Origin: Pseudomonadota bacterium
GTDB lineage: Bacteria; Pseudomonadota; Alphaproteobacteria; Sphingomonadales; Sphingomonadaceae
Assembly: GCA_023433305.1 (NCBI GenBank)
Contig: JAEZCZ010000010.1
Coordinates: 1 to 21,778 of the forward strand
Reading direction: 5' to 3'
Length of the DNA stretch: 21,778 nucleotides
Of this stretch, positions 8,033 through 16,154 are shown piece after piece. Numbering within the stretch: position 1 is the stretch's first letter; each line of letters begins with the position of its first letter. The notes under the pieces were generated by a model. That model made no database searches. It was not told the DNA's origin and saw only the letters and a list, made by a program, of their open reading frames with translations. The position numbers were made by a program, and so were the translations under genes.

Positions 8033-8700
8033 GCAAGCTCGCCGACGCAACCCGCAGCTGGCTGGAGTCGCTCGGCTTCAGGGTGGCGGACGAGACCTTG
8101 TGGATCGAGGCGTTGACCCACGGCAGCACCGGGTCGGCGCGCGACTATCAGCGCCTCGAGTTCCTGGGTGACCGCGTACTCGGCCTCTCGATCGCCGAGC
8201 AACTCTATCAACGCAACGGGGGCAGCGAGGGCGAGCTGGCGCAGCGCCTCAACGCGCTGGTGAGCCGACAGACTTGCGCGTCGGTCGCTCGTGAGATTGG
8301 CGCAGCCGAGCAAGTCCGGCTCGGCAAGCAGGCCCGCGACGACGGCGCCGCCGACAGCGACAACGTGCTTGGCGACATCATGGAATCGCTGCTTGGTGCG
8401 AGTTTCGTGGAGAGTGGCTTCGACACCACGCGCGACATCGTCATCCGGCTCTGGCAGCCCGCGATCGAAGGCCGCGCGGGCCGCGCCAAGCATCCCAAGA
8501 GCGCCCTGCAGGAATGGGCCGCGGGCAACCAGCGCAAGCCTCCCGAATACGAGGTGGTCGATCGCTCCGGTCCGGATCACGCAGCGCGCTTCACCGTTCG
8601 GGTCAGTGTGAGGAACGTCGGTCAGGTCGAAGCCACTGCCGGCAGCAAGCAGGAGGCGGAAACCGAAGCCGCGCGATTGTTCATGGAGAAATTCGGGTGA
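8029..8700 (+). CDS. rnc: Ribonuclease III
   Basis: This 223-residue double-strand-specific endoribonuclease processes rRNA precursors and structured mRNAs. The signature QRLEFLGDRVLGL (41-53) carries E44 and D48. The second metal-binding set lies in LGDIMESLLGA, with D116 and E119. A C-terminal double-stranded RNA-binding domain (about 155-223) begins at HPKSALQEW and ends with the typical GSKQEAETEAARLF. The start is a TTG at 8029 that shares bases with the lepB stop codon (TTGA, 8029-8032). It gives an N-terminus of normal length, and no ATG or GTG lies at the right place. The rare start and overlap suggest translation coupled to lepB. Confidence 0.96.
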   Translation: MSKLADATRSWLESLGFRVADETLWIEALTHGSTGSARDYQRLEFLGDRVLGLSIAEQLYQRNGGSEGELAQRLNALVSRQTCASVAREIGAAEQVRLGKQARDDGAADSDNVLGDIMESLLGASFVESGFDTTRDIVIRLWQPAIEGRAGRAKHPKSALQEWAAGNQRKPPEYEVVDRSGPDHAARFTVRVSVRNVGQVEATAGSKQEAETEAARLFMEKFG

Positions 8701-9593
8701 GCCAGACCCATTGTGGCCTCGTTGCGGTGATCGGCGCGCCGAACGCGGGCAAATCGACCCTGGTCAATCAGCTCGTCGGCCAGAAGGTCGCGATTACCAG
8801 CGCCAAGGCGCAGACGACCCGGGCGCGCCTGCTCGGCATCGCGCTACACGGCGAGACACAGATCATCCTCGTCGACACGCCGGGCATCTTCGAGCCCAAA
8901 CGCCGCCTCGACCGCGCCATGGTCCAGGCCGCCTGGGAAGGCGCGCACAGCGCCGATGCTATCGTGCTGGTAGTCGATCCGGTCAAGCAGCGCCGTCATG
9001 AGCTGGAGCCCCTGCTGGAAGCCCTGAAGGGCCGGCCCGAGCGCAAGCTCCTCGCGCTCAACAAGGTCGATGCCAGCGCCAAGGAGCCGCTGCTCGCCCT
9101 GGCGCAGGAGCTCGCCGGCAAGGTCGATTTTGCCGAAGTGTTCTTCATTTCGGCGCTCACGGGCGACGGCGTTCCCGAGTTGAAGGCGCACCTCGCCAGC
9201 CTGATGCCCGAGGGTCCGTGGCACTACCCCGAAGACCAGGTCAGCGACGCCAGCGAGCGCCTGCTCGCCGCCGAAGTCACGCGTGAGCAGCTCTATCGCC
9301 AACTGCACGACGAGCTGCCCTACGACAGCGCGGTCCGGCCCGAGAGCTACCAGGTTCGCAAGGACGGCAGCGTCGAGATCCACCAGCAGATCGTCATCGG
9401 CCGCGACAGCCAGAAGCCGATCGTCCTCGGCAAGCGCGGCGCCCGCATCAAGGCCATCGGCGAAGCCGCCCGCAAGGAGCTATCCGAAATGCTCGGCGTG
9501 CCCGTGCACTTGTTCCTCCACGTCAAGGTGGACGAACGCTGGGCCGAAAGCCGCGAGATTTACGAAGAGATAGGACTCGACTGGGTACGGTAG
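8697..9593 (+). CDS. era: GTPase Era, 16S rRNA-binding ribosome assembly factor
   Basis: The 298-residue product binds the 3' end of 16S rRNA during small-subunit maturation. The GTPase motifs are G1 GAPNAGKS (13-20), the switch I region around AKAQTTRARLLG (37-48), G3 DTPG (60-63), G4 NKVD (122-125) and G5 SAL near 152. A type II KH RNA-binding domain occupies roughly 205-298, with its GxxG-like loop in LGKRGARIKAIG. The start is a GTG at 8697 with a GGAG ribosome site eight bases upstream. Its first bases are shared with the rnc stop (GTGA, 8697-8700). The frame is open further upstream inside rnc, but that extension is not Era-like. The stop codon is one base from the stop of the convergent MFS gene. 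recO, a frequent next gene in relatives, is absent here. Confidence 0.97.
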   Translation: MSQTHCGLVAVIGAPNAGKSTLVNQLVGQKVAITSAKAQTTRARLLGIALHGETQIILVDTPGIFEPKRRLDRAMVQAAWEGAHSADAIVLVVDPVKQRRHELEPLLEALKGRPERKLLALNKVDASAKEPLLALAQELAGKVDFAEVFFISALTGDGVPELKAHLASLMPEGPWHYPEDQVSDASERLLAAEVTREQLYRQLHDELPYDSAVRPESYQVRKDGSVEIHQQIVIGRDSQKPIVLGKRGARIKAIGEAARKELSEMLGVPVHLFLHVKVDERWAESREIYEEIGLDWVR

Positions 9594-9594
9594 G

Positions 9595-11046
9595 TCAGCC
9601 CGGCTGCCGCACATCGGCCATCGTTCCGCCGGCGCGCGTCACGCTCTTGTATCGCGCCAAGCTGCACAGTGCCGCCACCACGGCTAGCGCGCAGGCGACG
9701 AACAAGGGCGTCGGCCCCAGGCCCATTCCGCCTGCAAGCAGGATTCCCACGCCAACCGCAGCCATGGTCTGGCCGACGAGGCGCGCGGTCGACAGCAGCC
9801 CCCCGGCGGCAGCAGCGCGATCCTTAGGTGCCTGCCCGATCAGGAGGCGCGAGTTGGGCGCCAGGAACAGCCCGAAGCCCAGCGCGGTGAAGCTGAGCCG
9901 CCAGGCAATCGCAAACTCGCCCGGATTGTCGGGCATCATCGCCAGGAGGAGCAGCCCGGCGATCGCGATGGCCATCCCGGTGACGCCCAGCTTGGTGGGT
10001 GCGATCCGATCGCTCATCCACCCGGCCAGCGGGGCGATCACCAGCATCGTAAGCGGGAACGGCAGCAGCAACAGCCCGACTTGCTGCGGCTCGTAGCCCA
10101 TCGCTTCCTCGAGCCGGAAGGGCAGCGAGAGCATCAGCGAGCCGGCGGCGATGAAACAGGCGATCGCGGCCAACGCGGAAAAGCCGATCACAGGGCGCAT
10201 AAGCAGGTCGACCGGCACGACCGGCGCGCTCCGCTTCAGCTCGCGCCGCACCAGCAGGATCGCGGAAAGCACGCCAGCGACCGACAGCGCCGTTCCGAGG
10301 ATGCCGTCCTCGTGCGTCGCCAGTTGCAGCCCGCCGATGAGGAGCAGCATGGTCAGCGCGCTCCACGCCCCGCTGAGCCATTCAGGGGGGCGATCCTGCC
10401 GCACCGGTTCGGGCAGCCACCGGCCGAGGCCGAGCGAGACGACCGCGAACGGCACCGCCGCAGCGAACACCCATTGCCACGGCAAATGGCCGACGATGAA
10501 CCCGCCCAGCGTCGGCGCAAGGGCAGCCGAGGAGGCGACGATCACCGAATTGATCCCCATCCCGCTTCCTAGCTGGCGCGCCGGATAGATCTGCCGCAAC
10601 ATCGCGGCCGACACGCTCAGCGCCATGCCGGCGCCAAGCGCCTGCAGCGCGCGGAGGCTGAGCAGGACGAACAGGTTCTCGGCCAGCAGGCAAAGCGCCG
10701 AGGCGACGAGAAACACGCTCTGCCCGATCTGGTAGAGCCGCCGATGGCCGATCCGATCGCCCACGCTCGAGAAGGGCAGCAGCACCATGACCAGCACGAG
10801 CTGGTAAATCGTCACGACATTGGTCACGACCGCATTGGAGACGCCGAGGTCGCGCGCGATCGTCGGCAATGCGACGTTGGCGATCGCGCCGTCGAGCACC
10901 AGCAGCGCCGTGCCGAAGCTGATCGCCGCTATGGCCCAATAGCGCCGCGGCTTGGGGAGCCCATCGGTATCCGACAACCGCGCCCCGGCCGCTGAGCCAG
11001 CCGCCCGCTCTTTCAGAAGTTCGCCAGCCTCGGACATCGGAGCCAT
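9595..11046 (-). CDS. MFS drug exporter, DHA2 (EmrB/QacA-like), about 14 TM segments
   Basis: The product is a 483-residue hydrophobic protein with a soluble N-terminal stretch (1-31). The first helix contains FGTALLVLDGAIANVALPTIA, the hallmark of the 14-helix drug:H+ antiporter DHA2 family (motif D1). The loop 2-3 motif appears as SVGDRIGHRRLYQIG, and GSGMGINSVIVASSAALAPTLGGFI contains the family's motif C-like glycine run. It should export a lipophilic compound in exchange for protons at the inner membrane. The substrate is not predictable. No EmrA-like membrane fusion partner or TetR-type regulator lies beside it. The start is the ATG at 11046; a second ATG three codons on is possible. 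It converges on era with a single intervening base. Confidence 0.9.
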   Translation of the reverse strand: MAPMSEAGELLKERAAGSAAGARLSDTDGLPKPRRYWAIAAISFGTALLVLDGAIANVALPTIARDLGVSNAVVTNVVTIYQLVLVMVLLPFSSVGDRIGHRRLYQIGQSVFLVASALCLLAENLFVLLSLRALQALGAGMALSVSAAMLRQIYPARQLGSGMGINSVIVASSAALAPTLGGFIVGHLPWQWVFAAAVPFAVVSLGLGRWLPEPVRQDRPPEWLSGAWSALTMLLLIGGLQLATHEDGILGTALSVAGVLSAILLVRRELKRSAPVVPVDLLMRPVIGFSALAAIACFIAAGSLMLSLPFRLEEAMGYEPQQVGLLLLPFPLTMLVIAPLAGWMSDRIAPTKLGVTGMAIAIAGLLLLAMMPDNPGEFAIAWRLSFTALGFGLFLAPNSRLLIGQAPKDRAAAAGGLLSTARLVGQTMAAVGVGILLAGGMGLGPTPLFVACALAVVAALCSLARYKSVTRAGGTMADVRQPG

Positions 11047-11099
11047 GTGACGGGGGCTCGGAGCCTATTCAAGGCTGGTGTTTCAAATCGACCGCTAAG

Positions 11100-11279
11100 T
11101 CACCGTTTTTTGGCGATATTGATCCCGTCAATCTTGGCGCGCTCCTTGGTGGATTCTTCGGTCCGGCTGAGCGCCTTGGCGATTTCCTTGAGGCCCTTGC
11201 CTTTGCCGGCGAGCGTCTTCAGCTTCGCGACTTCGTCCGAACGCCAAGGTTGGCGGTGCTTCTCGAAGCGCTCGCTCAT
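11100..11279 (-). CDS. Small Myb/SANT-like (GcrA-type fold) putative DNA-binding protein, 59 aa
   Basis: This short frame encodes 59 residues, very basic overall. Residues 11-56 have the pattern PWRSDEVAKLKTLA, GLKEIAKALSRTEESTK, ERAKIDGI. An initial Trp, an acidic turn and then a helix-turn-helix with KEIAKALSRT make it look like the Myb/SANT-like helix-turn-helix seen in small alphaproteobacterial proteins and at the N-terminus of GcrA. I infer DNA binding; no target is known. The ATG at 11279-11277 shares bases with the topA stop (ATGA overlap), strong evidence that it is a real gene translated after topA. It is easily missed by length cutoffs. The stop is TGA at 11102-11100. Confidence 0.75.
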   Translation of the reverse strand: MSERFEKHRQPWRSDEVAKLKTLAGKGKGLKEIAKALSRTEESTKERAKIDGINIAKKR

Positions 11280-13843
11280 GCCTTGGCCGCCTTCTTCTTG
11301 GTCGCGGCCTTCTTGACCGGAGCCTTCTTGGCCGGAGCCTTCTTGGCTGGAGCCTTCTTGCGCGCGCCCTTCTTTTTGGCCGGGCCTTTTGCCGCGCGGG
11401 CGTCGATCAGCGCGATCGCCTGTTCCTCGGTCACGTCCTCGGGCTTCACATCGCGCGGGAGCGTGGCGTTGGTCGTGCCGTCGGTGACGTAGGGGCCGTA
11501 GCGGCCGGGCATGACCTTCATCTCGCCGCCGCTCGTGGGATGGGCGCCGAGGGTCTTGATCGGCTCCGCCTTGGCCCGCCCGCCCGCGCCGCCGCGATTG
11601 GCCGCCTCGGCCAGCAGCGTGACCGCGGCGTTCATCCCCGTCTCGAACACCTCACGCGTGCCGCCGAGCTTCGCGTACTTGCCGTTGTGCGCCAGATAGG
11701 GGCCATAACGGCCGATGCTGGCGGTAATCGGCTCGCCGGTTTCGGGATGCTTGCCCACCTCGCGCGGCAGGCTCAGGAGCTTGAGCGCCCACTCCAGATC
11801 GAAATCCGGCAAGTCCTTGGGGATCGAGGCGCGCTTCGCGTCCTTGCCGTCGCCTAGCTGGATATAGGGCCCGAAGCGGCCCGTGCGACGCGTGACCGTG
11901 AGCCCGCTCTCAGGATCGGTGCCCATCGCGCCGTCGTCCTCCTCGCCCTCCTCGGAGGGCTGGCCGAACTTCCTGCGGAAATCGCATTCCGGATAGTTCG
12001 AGCAGGCGATGAATGCGCCAAAGCGTCCGCCGCGCAAAGACAGGCGCCCGCCCTCGCGCTGCTCGGCTACGCACTTCGGGCATTGGCGCGGATCGCTGCC
12101 GTCGGCTTTCGGTGGGAAGAGATAGTCCGAGAGGAACTCGTCGAGGACCTCGGTGACTTCGGAGGGCTTGCGCTCCATCACCTCGTCGCTCTTCGGCTTG
12201 AAGTCGCGCCAGAATGCTTCGAGCAGTGTCTTCCACTCGGCGCGCCCACCCGAGACCTCGTCAAGCTCGTCCTCCATCCCGGCGGTGAAGTCGTAGGCCA
12301 CGTAGCGCGGAAAGAATCGCTCGAGAAACGCGGTGAGCAAGCGGCCCGAATCCTCGGCGAAGAAGCGATTCTTCTCGGTCCGAACATAGGCACGGTCGCG
12401 CAGGGTCTGGATCGTCGAGGCGTAAGTCGAGGGCCTGCCAATGCCGAGCTCCTCGAGCCGCTTGACGAGGCTTGCTTCGGAGAAGCGCGGCGGCGGCTGC
12501 GTGAAGTGCTGGTCGGCGGTAACGCCGAGTTTTGCCGGCGCATCGCCCTGACGCATGATCGGGAGCAGCGCGGCGTCCTCGTCCTCGTCCTTCTGGTCGC
12601 GGCCTTCTTCGTAGACGGCGAGGAAGCCGGGGAACTTCACCACCTGCCCGGTGGCGCGAAGCTCGTGGCGACCGGTCGGATCTCGCAAGGTGACCGTCGT
12701 ACGCTCGAGGCTTGCGGCCGCCATCTGGCTCGCCATCGCGCGCTTGAAGATCAAGTCGTAGAGCTTGGCCTCGTCACCCGATCCGGCGCGGTCGCGGTTG
12801 AAGTCGGTCGGTCGGATCGCCTCGTGCGCTTCCTGCGCGTTCTTGGCTTTGGTCTGGTAGATCCGCGGCTTCTCGGGCAGGTAATGGCCGGAAAAGCGAT
12901 CCGCGATCGCGCGGCGCGCAGCGCTGATGGCGCTGCCGTCCATCTGCACGCCGTCGGTGCGCATGTAGGTGATCGCGCCCGCCTCGTACAGATTCTGCGC
13001 CAGCCGCATGGTATGGCTGGCAGAGTAGCCGAGCTTGCGCGCGGCCTCCTGCTGCAGGGTCGAGGTGGTGAACGGCGGCGCCGGGTTGCGCTTGAGCGGC
13101 TTGGTCTCGACACCCTCGACGGTGAACCGCCCGGCCTCGACCGCCGCCTTCGCCCGGTCGGCCATGCCCTTGTCGCCGATCGAGAGTCGCTCGAGCTTCT
13201 GCCCGTCGAAGGTTACTAGGCGCGCGTCGAATTCGGTCCCGTCGTGCTGCATCCTGGCGACGACCGACCAGTACTCCTGCGGCACGAAAGCCTCGATCTC
13301 GCGCTCGCGGTCGACGATCAGGCGCAGCGCGACCGACTGCACGCGGCCCGCGCTCTTGGCGCCGGGCAGCTTGCGCCACAGTACGGGGCTGAGCGTAAAG
13401 CCGAACAGATAATCGAGCGCGCGGCGGGCGAGGTAGGCGTCGATCAGGTCGGTATCGAGCTCGCGCGGCTGCGCCATCGCCTGCGTCACCGCATCCTTGG
13501 TGATCGCGTTGAAAGTGACCCGTTCCACCTCCTTGGGGAGCGCCTTGCGCTTCGCCAGCAGCTCCTGAACATGCCACGAAATCGCCTCGCCCTCGCGATC
13601 GGGGTCGGTCGCGAGGATCAGCCGGTCGGCCTTCTTCGCCGCATCGGCGATTTCCTTCACCCGGCTGGTCTTGTCGCGATAGGTCTCCCAATCCATCGCG
13701 AAGCCCTCGTCCGGCCGAACCGAGCCGTCCTTCGGAGGCAGGTCGCGGACGTGACCGTACGAGGCGAGAACCTTGTAGTCCTTGCCGAGGTACTTCTCGA
13801 TGGTCTTCGCCTTCGCGGGCGATTCAACGATGACGAGCTGCAT
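11276..13843 (-). CDS. topA: DNA topoisomerase I (type IA)
   Basis: This 855-residue enzyme relaxes negative supercoils by passing one strand through a transient break. The TOPRIM domain fills about 1-140, with E7 in IVESPAKAKTI and the metal-binding D80, D82 and E84 in ATDPDREGEAISWH. The nucleophile is Y293 in ITYMRTDG. After the core (to about 570) come a C4-type zinc finger (QCPKC ... CSNYPECDF), then two or three repeats of the RFGPYIQLGD / RYGPYLAHNGKYAKLGG type (Topo_C_Rpt). The final residues, about 822-855, are an Ala/Lys/Pro tail of the KKAPAKKAP kind, as in many alphaproteobacterial TopA proteins, probably a non-specific DNA contact. Its stop overlaps the start of the small HTH gene. 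The start is an ATG at 13843 with a weak ribosome site, 72 bases after the preceding membrane-protein gene. Confidence 0.97.
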   Translation of the reverse strand: MQLVIVESPAKAKTIEKYLGKDYKVLASYGHVRDLPPKDGSVRPDEGFAMDWETYRDKTSRVKEIADAAKKADRLILATDPDREGEAISWHVQELLAKRKALPKEVERVTFNAITKDAVTQAMAQPRELDTDLIDAYLARRALDYLFGFTLSPVLWRKLPGAKSAGRVQSVALRLIVDREREIEAFVPQEYWSVVARMQHDGTEFDARLVTFDGQKLERLSIGDKGMADRAKAAVEAGRFTVEGVETKPLKRNPAPPFTTSTLQQEAARKLGYSASHTMRLAQNLYEAGAITYMRTDGVQMDGSAISAARRAIADRFSGHYLPEKPRIYQTKAKNAQEAHEAIRPTDFNRDRAGSGDEAKLYDLIFKRAMASQMAAASLERTTVTLRDPTGRHELRATGQVVKFPGFLAVYEEGRDQKDEDEDAALLPIMRQGDAPAKLGVTADQHFTQPPPRFSEASLVKRLEELGIGRPSTYASTIQTLRDRAYVRTEKNRFFAEDSGRLLTAFLERFFPRYVAYDFTAGMEDELDEVSGGRAEWKTLLEAFWRDFKPKSDEVMERKPSEVTEVLDEFLSDYLFPPKADGSDPRQCPKCVAEQREGGRLSLRGGRFGAFIACSNYPECDFRRKFGQPSEEGEEDDGAMGTDPESGLTVTRRTGRFGPYIQLGDGKDAKRASIPKDLPDFDLEWALKLLSLPREVGKHPETGEPITASIGRYGPYLAHNGKYAKLGGTREVFETGMNAAVTLLAEAANRGGAGGRAKAEPIKTLGAHPTSGGEMKVMPGRYGPYVTDGTTNATLPRDVKPEDVTEEQAIALIDARAAKGPAKKKGARKKAPAKKAPAKKAPVKKAATKKKAAKA
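11307..11351 (-). repeat. Tandem 15-base repeat coding the lysine-rich TopA tail
   Basis: Three near-identical 15-base units stand head to tail, beginning at 11307, 11322 and 11337, each close to GCCTTCTTGGCCGGA on the plus strand. They differ only at one or two bases near the end of each unit. A partial fourth unit follows. They encode the repeating APAKK-type pentapeptide of the TopA C-terminus. Such repeats can expand or contract by slippage, so tail length may vary between strains. Confidence 0.75.
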
Positions 13844-13915
13844 GGTAGGTCGAGGCAGTCCTTACGTGTACGTACGCGCGAGGGTGGTGGCGGTTGGCGT
13901 GGTTCGTCAAGCGGC

Positions 13916-14446
13916 TCAATCGAACGAGCAGAACCAATCGTTTTGGTCCAGCAGCTGGCAATCCTTGATGCGCTCGCCTGTCAGCCGAACCATGGTTGGC
14001 TGCGTCAACGTTTCAGGATTGCGGCCCGGCAGCCGGACAATCGCCGTGCCGCCGTCGGGAATTCCTTCGGAGTAGATCACTGCCTGCGGAGGCGTACCTG
14101 CAAGCTCTTTCGAGTGCGCGCGCGCGAACGACTTACGATCGGCGCTCGCCAGCACGGCGCTTACCGCATAAGCTATGGCGAGTGCGACCGCGAGCGAGAG
14201 CAGGGGAGCTAGTCGTTCACCGATGCCGTTCCAACCTGTCGCTTGAGGTTTCCAGAAGGCAGCGACGAGCGCAATCACTATCCCTACGAACACGGCGAAC
14301 GCGCAGAACAGGATCCAAAGAAGCTGGAACAGCGGAACCCTCGGCCCCGCCCAGTCCAGCAACTGTGCCGCGGCGAGGTAGCCAACCGTGAAAATCAGGA
14401 AGATCACGATAGCCAGTCGATGATTGAACGGGAGGGTTTCGATCAC
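13916..14446 (-). CDS. Uncharacterised membrane protein, three predicted TM segments
   Basis: I do not recognise this 176-residue protein. Three hydrophobic segments are visible: about 10-32 (LAIVIFLIFTVGYLAAAQLL), 39-64 (LFQLLWILFCAFAVFVGIVIALVAAF) and 78-100 (LAPLLSLAVALAIAYAVSAVLA). A soluble C-terminal part of about 75 residues follows, with GTPPQAVIYSEGIPDGGTAIVRLPG in pattern and a final DCQLLDQNDWFCSFD-like end with two cysteines. The start is a GTG whose bases overlap the dprA stop (GTGA, 14443-14446), so it appears translationally coupled to dprA. It sits between dprA and topA. Nothing in the sequence assigns a function. Confidence 0.78.
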   Translation of the reverse strand: MIETLPFNHRLAIVIFLIFTVGYLAAAQLLDWAGPRVPLFQLLWILFCAFAVFVGIVIALVAAFWKPQATGWNGIGERLAPLLSLAVALAIAYAVSAVLASADRKSFARAHSKELAGTPPQAVIYSEGIPDGGTAIVRLPGRNPETLTQPTMVRLTGERIKDCQLLDQNDWFCSFD

Positions 14447-15537
14447 TGAAGGCTGACCCTCCCCCCAGCGTGCCGCGTCAACCGGCCTGCGATCTCCAGT
14501 TCCAGCAGCGCCATTTGTACGGCCCCCGCGCCCGCACCGCTCTGGCGAACGAGTTCGTCGACGCTGACGGGTGCGGTGGTGAGGAGCGCGGCGACGTCGG
14601 CGGGCTCTCCGCCGAATTCCTCGACCTCACCGGATTGCGGGTGGGCCTCGCGCAAGCTGGAACGCGGCGCGCCGTCGAAGCCGCTGAGCAGTTCGGCCAC
14701 GTCCTCGGGCGACTGCACCAGCACCGCGCCTTCGCGGATCAACTGGTTGCAGCCGTGGCTGCGGGCGTCGAGCGGGCTGCCGGGGATCGCCATGACCTCG
14801 CGGCCGTACTCACCGGCGAGGCGCGCAGTGATCAGCGAGCCCGACTTGGGCGCCGCCTCGACCACAAGCGTGCCGAGAGCCAAGCCGGCGATGATGCGGT
14901 TGCGGCTCGGGAAATGGCTCCCGCGCGGTTCGGTGCCGGGAGGCTGCTCGGCAATCAGCAGGCCCTCGGCTGCAATCCGCTCCTGCAAGTGGGCGTGCTG
15001 CGGCGGGTACGCAATGTCGATGCCGCTCGCGATCACGCCGATGGTGCGCGGCACGGCGCCTTGGTGGGCCGCCCCGTCGATACCCCGGGCGAGGCCCGAG
15101 ACCACAACGAAGCCGTCCCCCGCCAGCGCGTGGGCGAAATCCCGCGCGAGCTTTATCGCGGCGGCCGATGCGTTGCGCGCGCCGACGATGGCGACGCAAG
15201 GCGCCGCGGCCAGCGACAGCTCGCCGCGCACGGTCAGGATCGGCGGAGCGCCCTCGGTTTGCCCCAGCAGCGCGGGATAGCCGGGCGAATCGTGGAACAG
15301 GTAGCGCGCGCCGGCGGCCCGCGTCGCGGCGATTTCCCGCTCGCTGCTGTCGGCCGAAGCTGGCCGGTAATCGCGCCCCCCGCGCCCCGCGAGGCCGGGC
15401 AGAGCCTCGATCGCGGTGCGCGCGTCACCGAAGCGGCGCAGGAGCTGGGCGTAGCTGACGGGGCCGATGTTGGGCGAGCGGAGCAGGCGGATACGGGCGA
15501 AGGCCTCATCCTGCGCCAGGGCCGCCGGCGCGTTCAT
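14443..15537 (-). CDS. dprA: DNA-processing protein DprA
   Basis: The 364-residue DprA (Smf) protein binds incoming single-stranded DNA during natural transformation and loads RecA onto it. An N-terminal helix-hairpin/SAM-like region holds RLLRSPNIGPVSYAQLLRRFG. The extended Rossmann domain carries the family's conserved stretches: AIVGARNASAAAIKLA, VVSGLARGIDGAAH, FPSRNRIIAGLALGTLVVEA and KSGSLITARLAGEYGREVMAIPG. A C-terminal winged-helix (DprA_WH) domain occupies about the last 60 residues (VSVDELVRQSG ... LELEIAGRLTRHAGGRVSL). The ATG at 15537 overlaps the plsY stop as ATGA. The frame extends further upstream through plsY, but that part is not DprA-like. Whether the host is competent cannot be told from this window. 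Confidence 0.95.
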   Translation of the reverse strand: MNAPAALAQDEAFARIRLLRSPNIGPVSYAQLLRRFGDARTAIEALPGLAGRGGRDYRPASADSSEREIAATRAAGARYLFHDSPGYPALLGQTEGAPPILTVRGELSLAAAPCVAIVGARNASAAAIKLARDFAHALAGDGFVVVSGLARGIDGAAHQGAVPRTIGVIASGIDIAYPPQHAHLQERIAAEGLLIAEQPPGTEPRGSHFPSRNRIIAGLALGTLVVEAAPKSGSLITARLAGEYGREVMAIPGSPLDARSHGCNQLIREGAVLVQSPEDVAELLSGFDGAPRSSLREAHPQSGEVEEFGGEPADVAALLTTAPVSVDELVRQSGAGAGAVQMALLELEIAGRLTRHAGGRVSLQ

Positions 15538-16118
15538 GCCTTCTGGCCCACCTTCGGCTCGGTGCCGGCGCGGATGCGGGCGAGGTTTGCGCGGTGCTGA
15601 AAGACGACGATCACCACGATAACGCCGAGAACCGGCAGGAACCCCTCGTGACCGATGAACGCCGCGGCGGCCAGAGCGGCGAAAGGTGCCAGCACTCCGG
15701 CCATCGACGAGATGCGCGTCACGGCCAGAACCGCCAGCCAGCAGATCGCGTAAGCCAGTCCGATCGGCCACGCGAGACCGAAGCAAACGCCTGCCGCCGT
15801 GGCGACACCCTTGCCTCCCTTGAACCCGAGCCAGACCGGGAAGCAGTGTCCGACGACGGCGCCGAGTGCAGCAAACCCGGCCGCGTCGGGCCACCAGAGC
15901 CCGGCGAGAAACACCGGCAGGAAGCCTTTGGCGAGATCGAGCAGCAGCACCGCCGCGGCGAGCCACATGCTGCCCGTGCGCAGCACATTGGTCGCCCCGA
16001 TGTTGCCCGACCCGATGCTGCGGATGTCGCCCTTGCCCGCCGCCTTCGCCAGAAGCAGGCCGAACGGGATCGACCCGAGCGCGTAACCGAGCAGCAAGGC
16101 CAGCAGCCAGTCCACCAT
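15534..16118 (-). CDS. plsY: Acyl-phosphate:glycerol-3-phosphate acyltransferase PlsY
   Basis: This 194-residue polytopic inner-membrane enzyme transfers an acyl group from acyl-phosphate to the 1-position of glycerol 3-phosphate, the first step of phospholipid synthesis. The conserved cytoplasmic loop motifs are GSIPFGLLLAK (15-25), the substrate-binding SGNIGATNVLRTG and the GHCFPVWLGFKGGKGVATAAG stretch, together with five or more hydrophobic helices. The ATG at 16118 has a good GAGGGGGA ribosome site. The frame is open upstream towards murI, but without PlsY character. It is the first gene of the minus-strand plsY-dprA-membrane protein-topA-HTH group and is divergent from murI. Its partner PlsX is not in the window. 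Confidence 0.96.
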   Translation of the reverse strand: MVDWLLALLLGYALGSIPFGLLLAKAAGKGDIRSIGSGNIGATNVLRTGSMWLAAAVLLLDLAKGFLPVFLAGLWWPDAAGFAALGAVVGHCFPVWLGFKGGKGVATAAGVCFGLAWPIGLAYAICWLAVLAVTRISSMAGVLAPFAALAAAAFIGHEGFLPVLGVIVVIVVFQHRANLARIRAGTEPKVGQKA

Positions 16119-16141
16119 TCCCCCTCTTTCAGCCGGACTCG

Positions 16142-16154
16142 GAGCTTGTCGAAG
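16142..16154. repeat. GAGCTTGTCGAAG core of a common intergenic repeat, plsY/murI spacer
   Basis: The 13-base word GAGCTTGTCGAAG stands in the 100-base spacer between the divergent plsY and murI genes. I recognise this core from memory as part of a short repeat that recurs in intergenic DNA of sphingomonads and other proteobacteria. Only one copy is present here, so its repeat status cannot be shown from this window. Confidence 0.35.
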
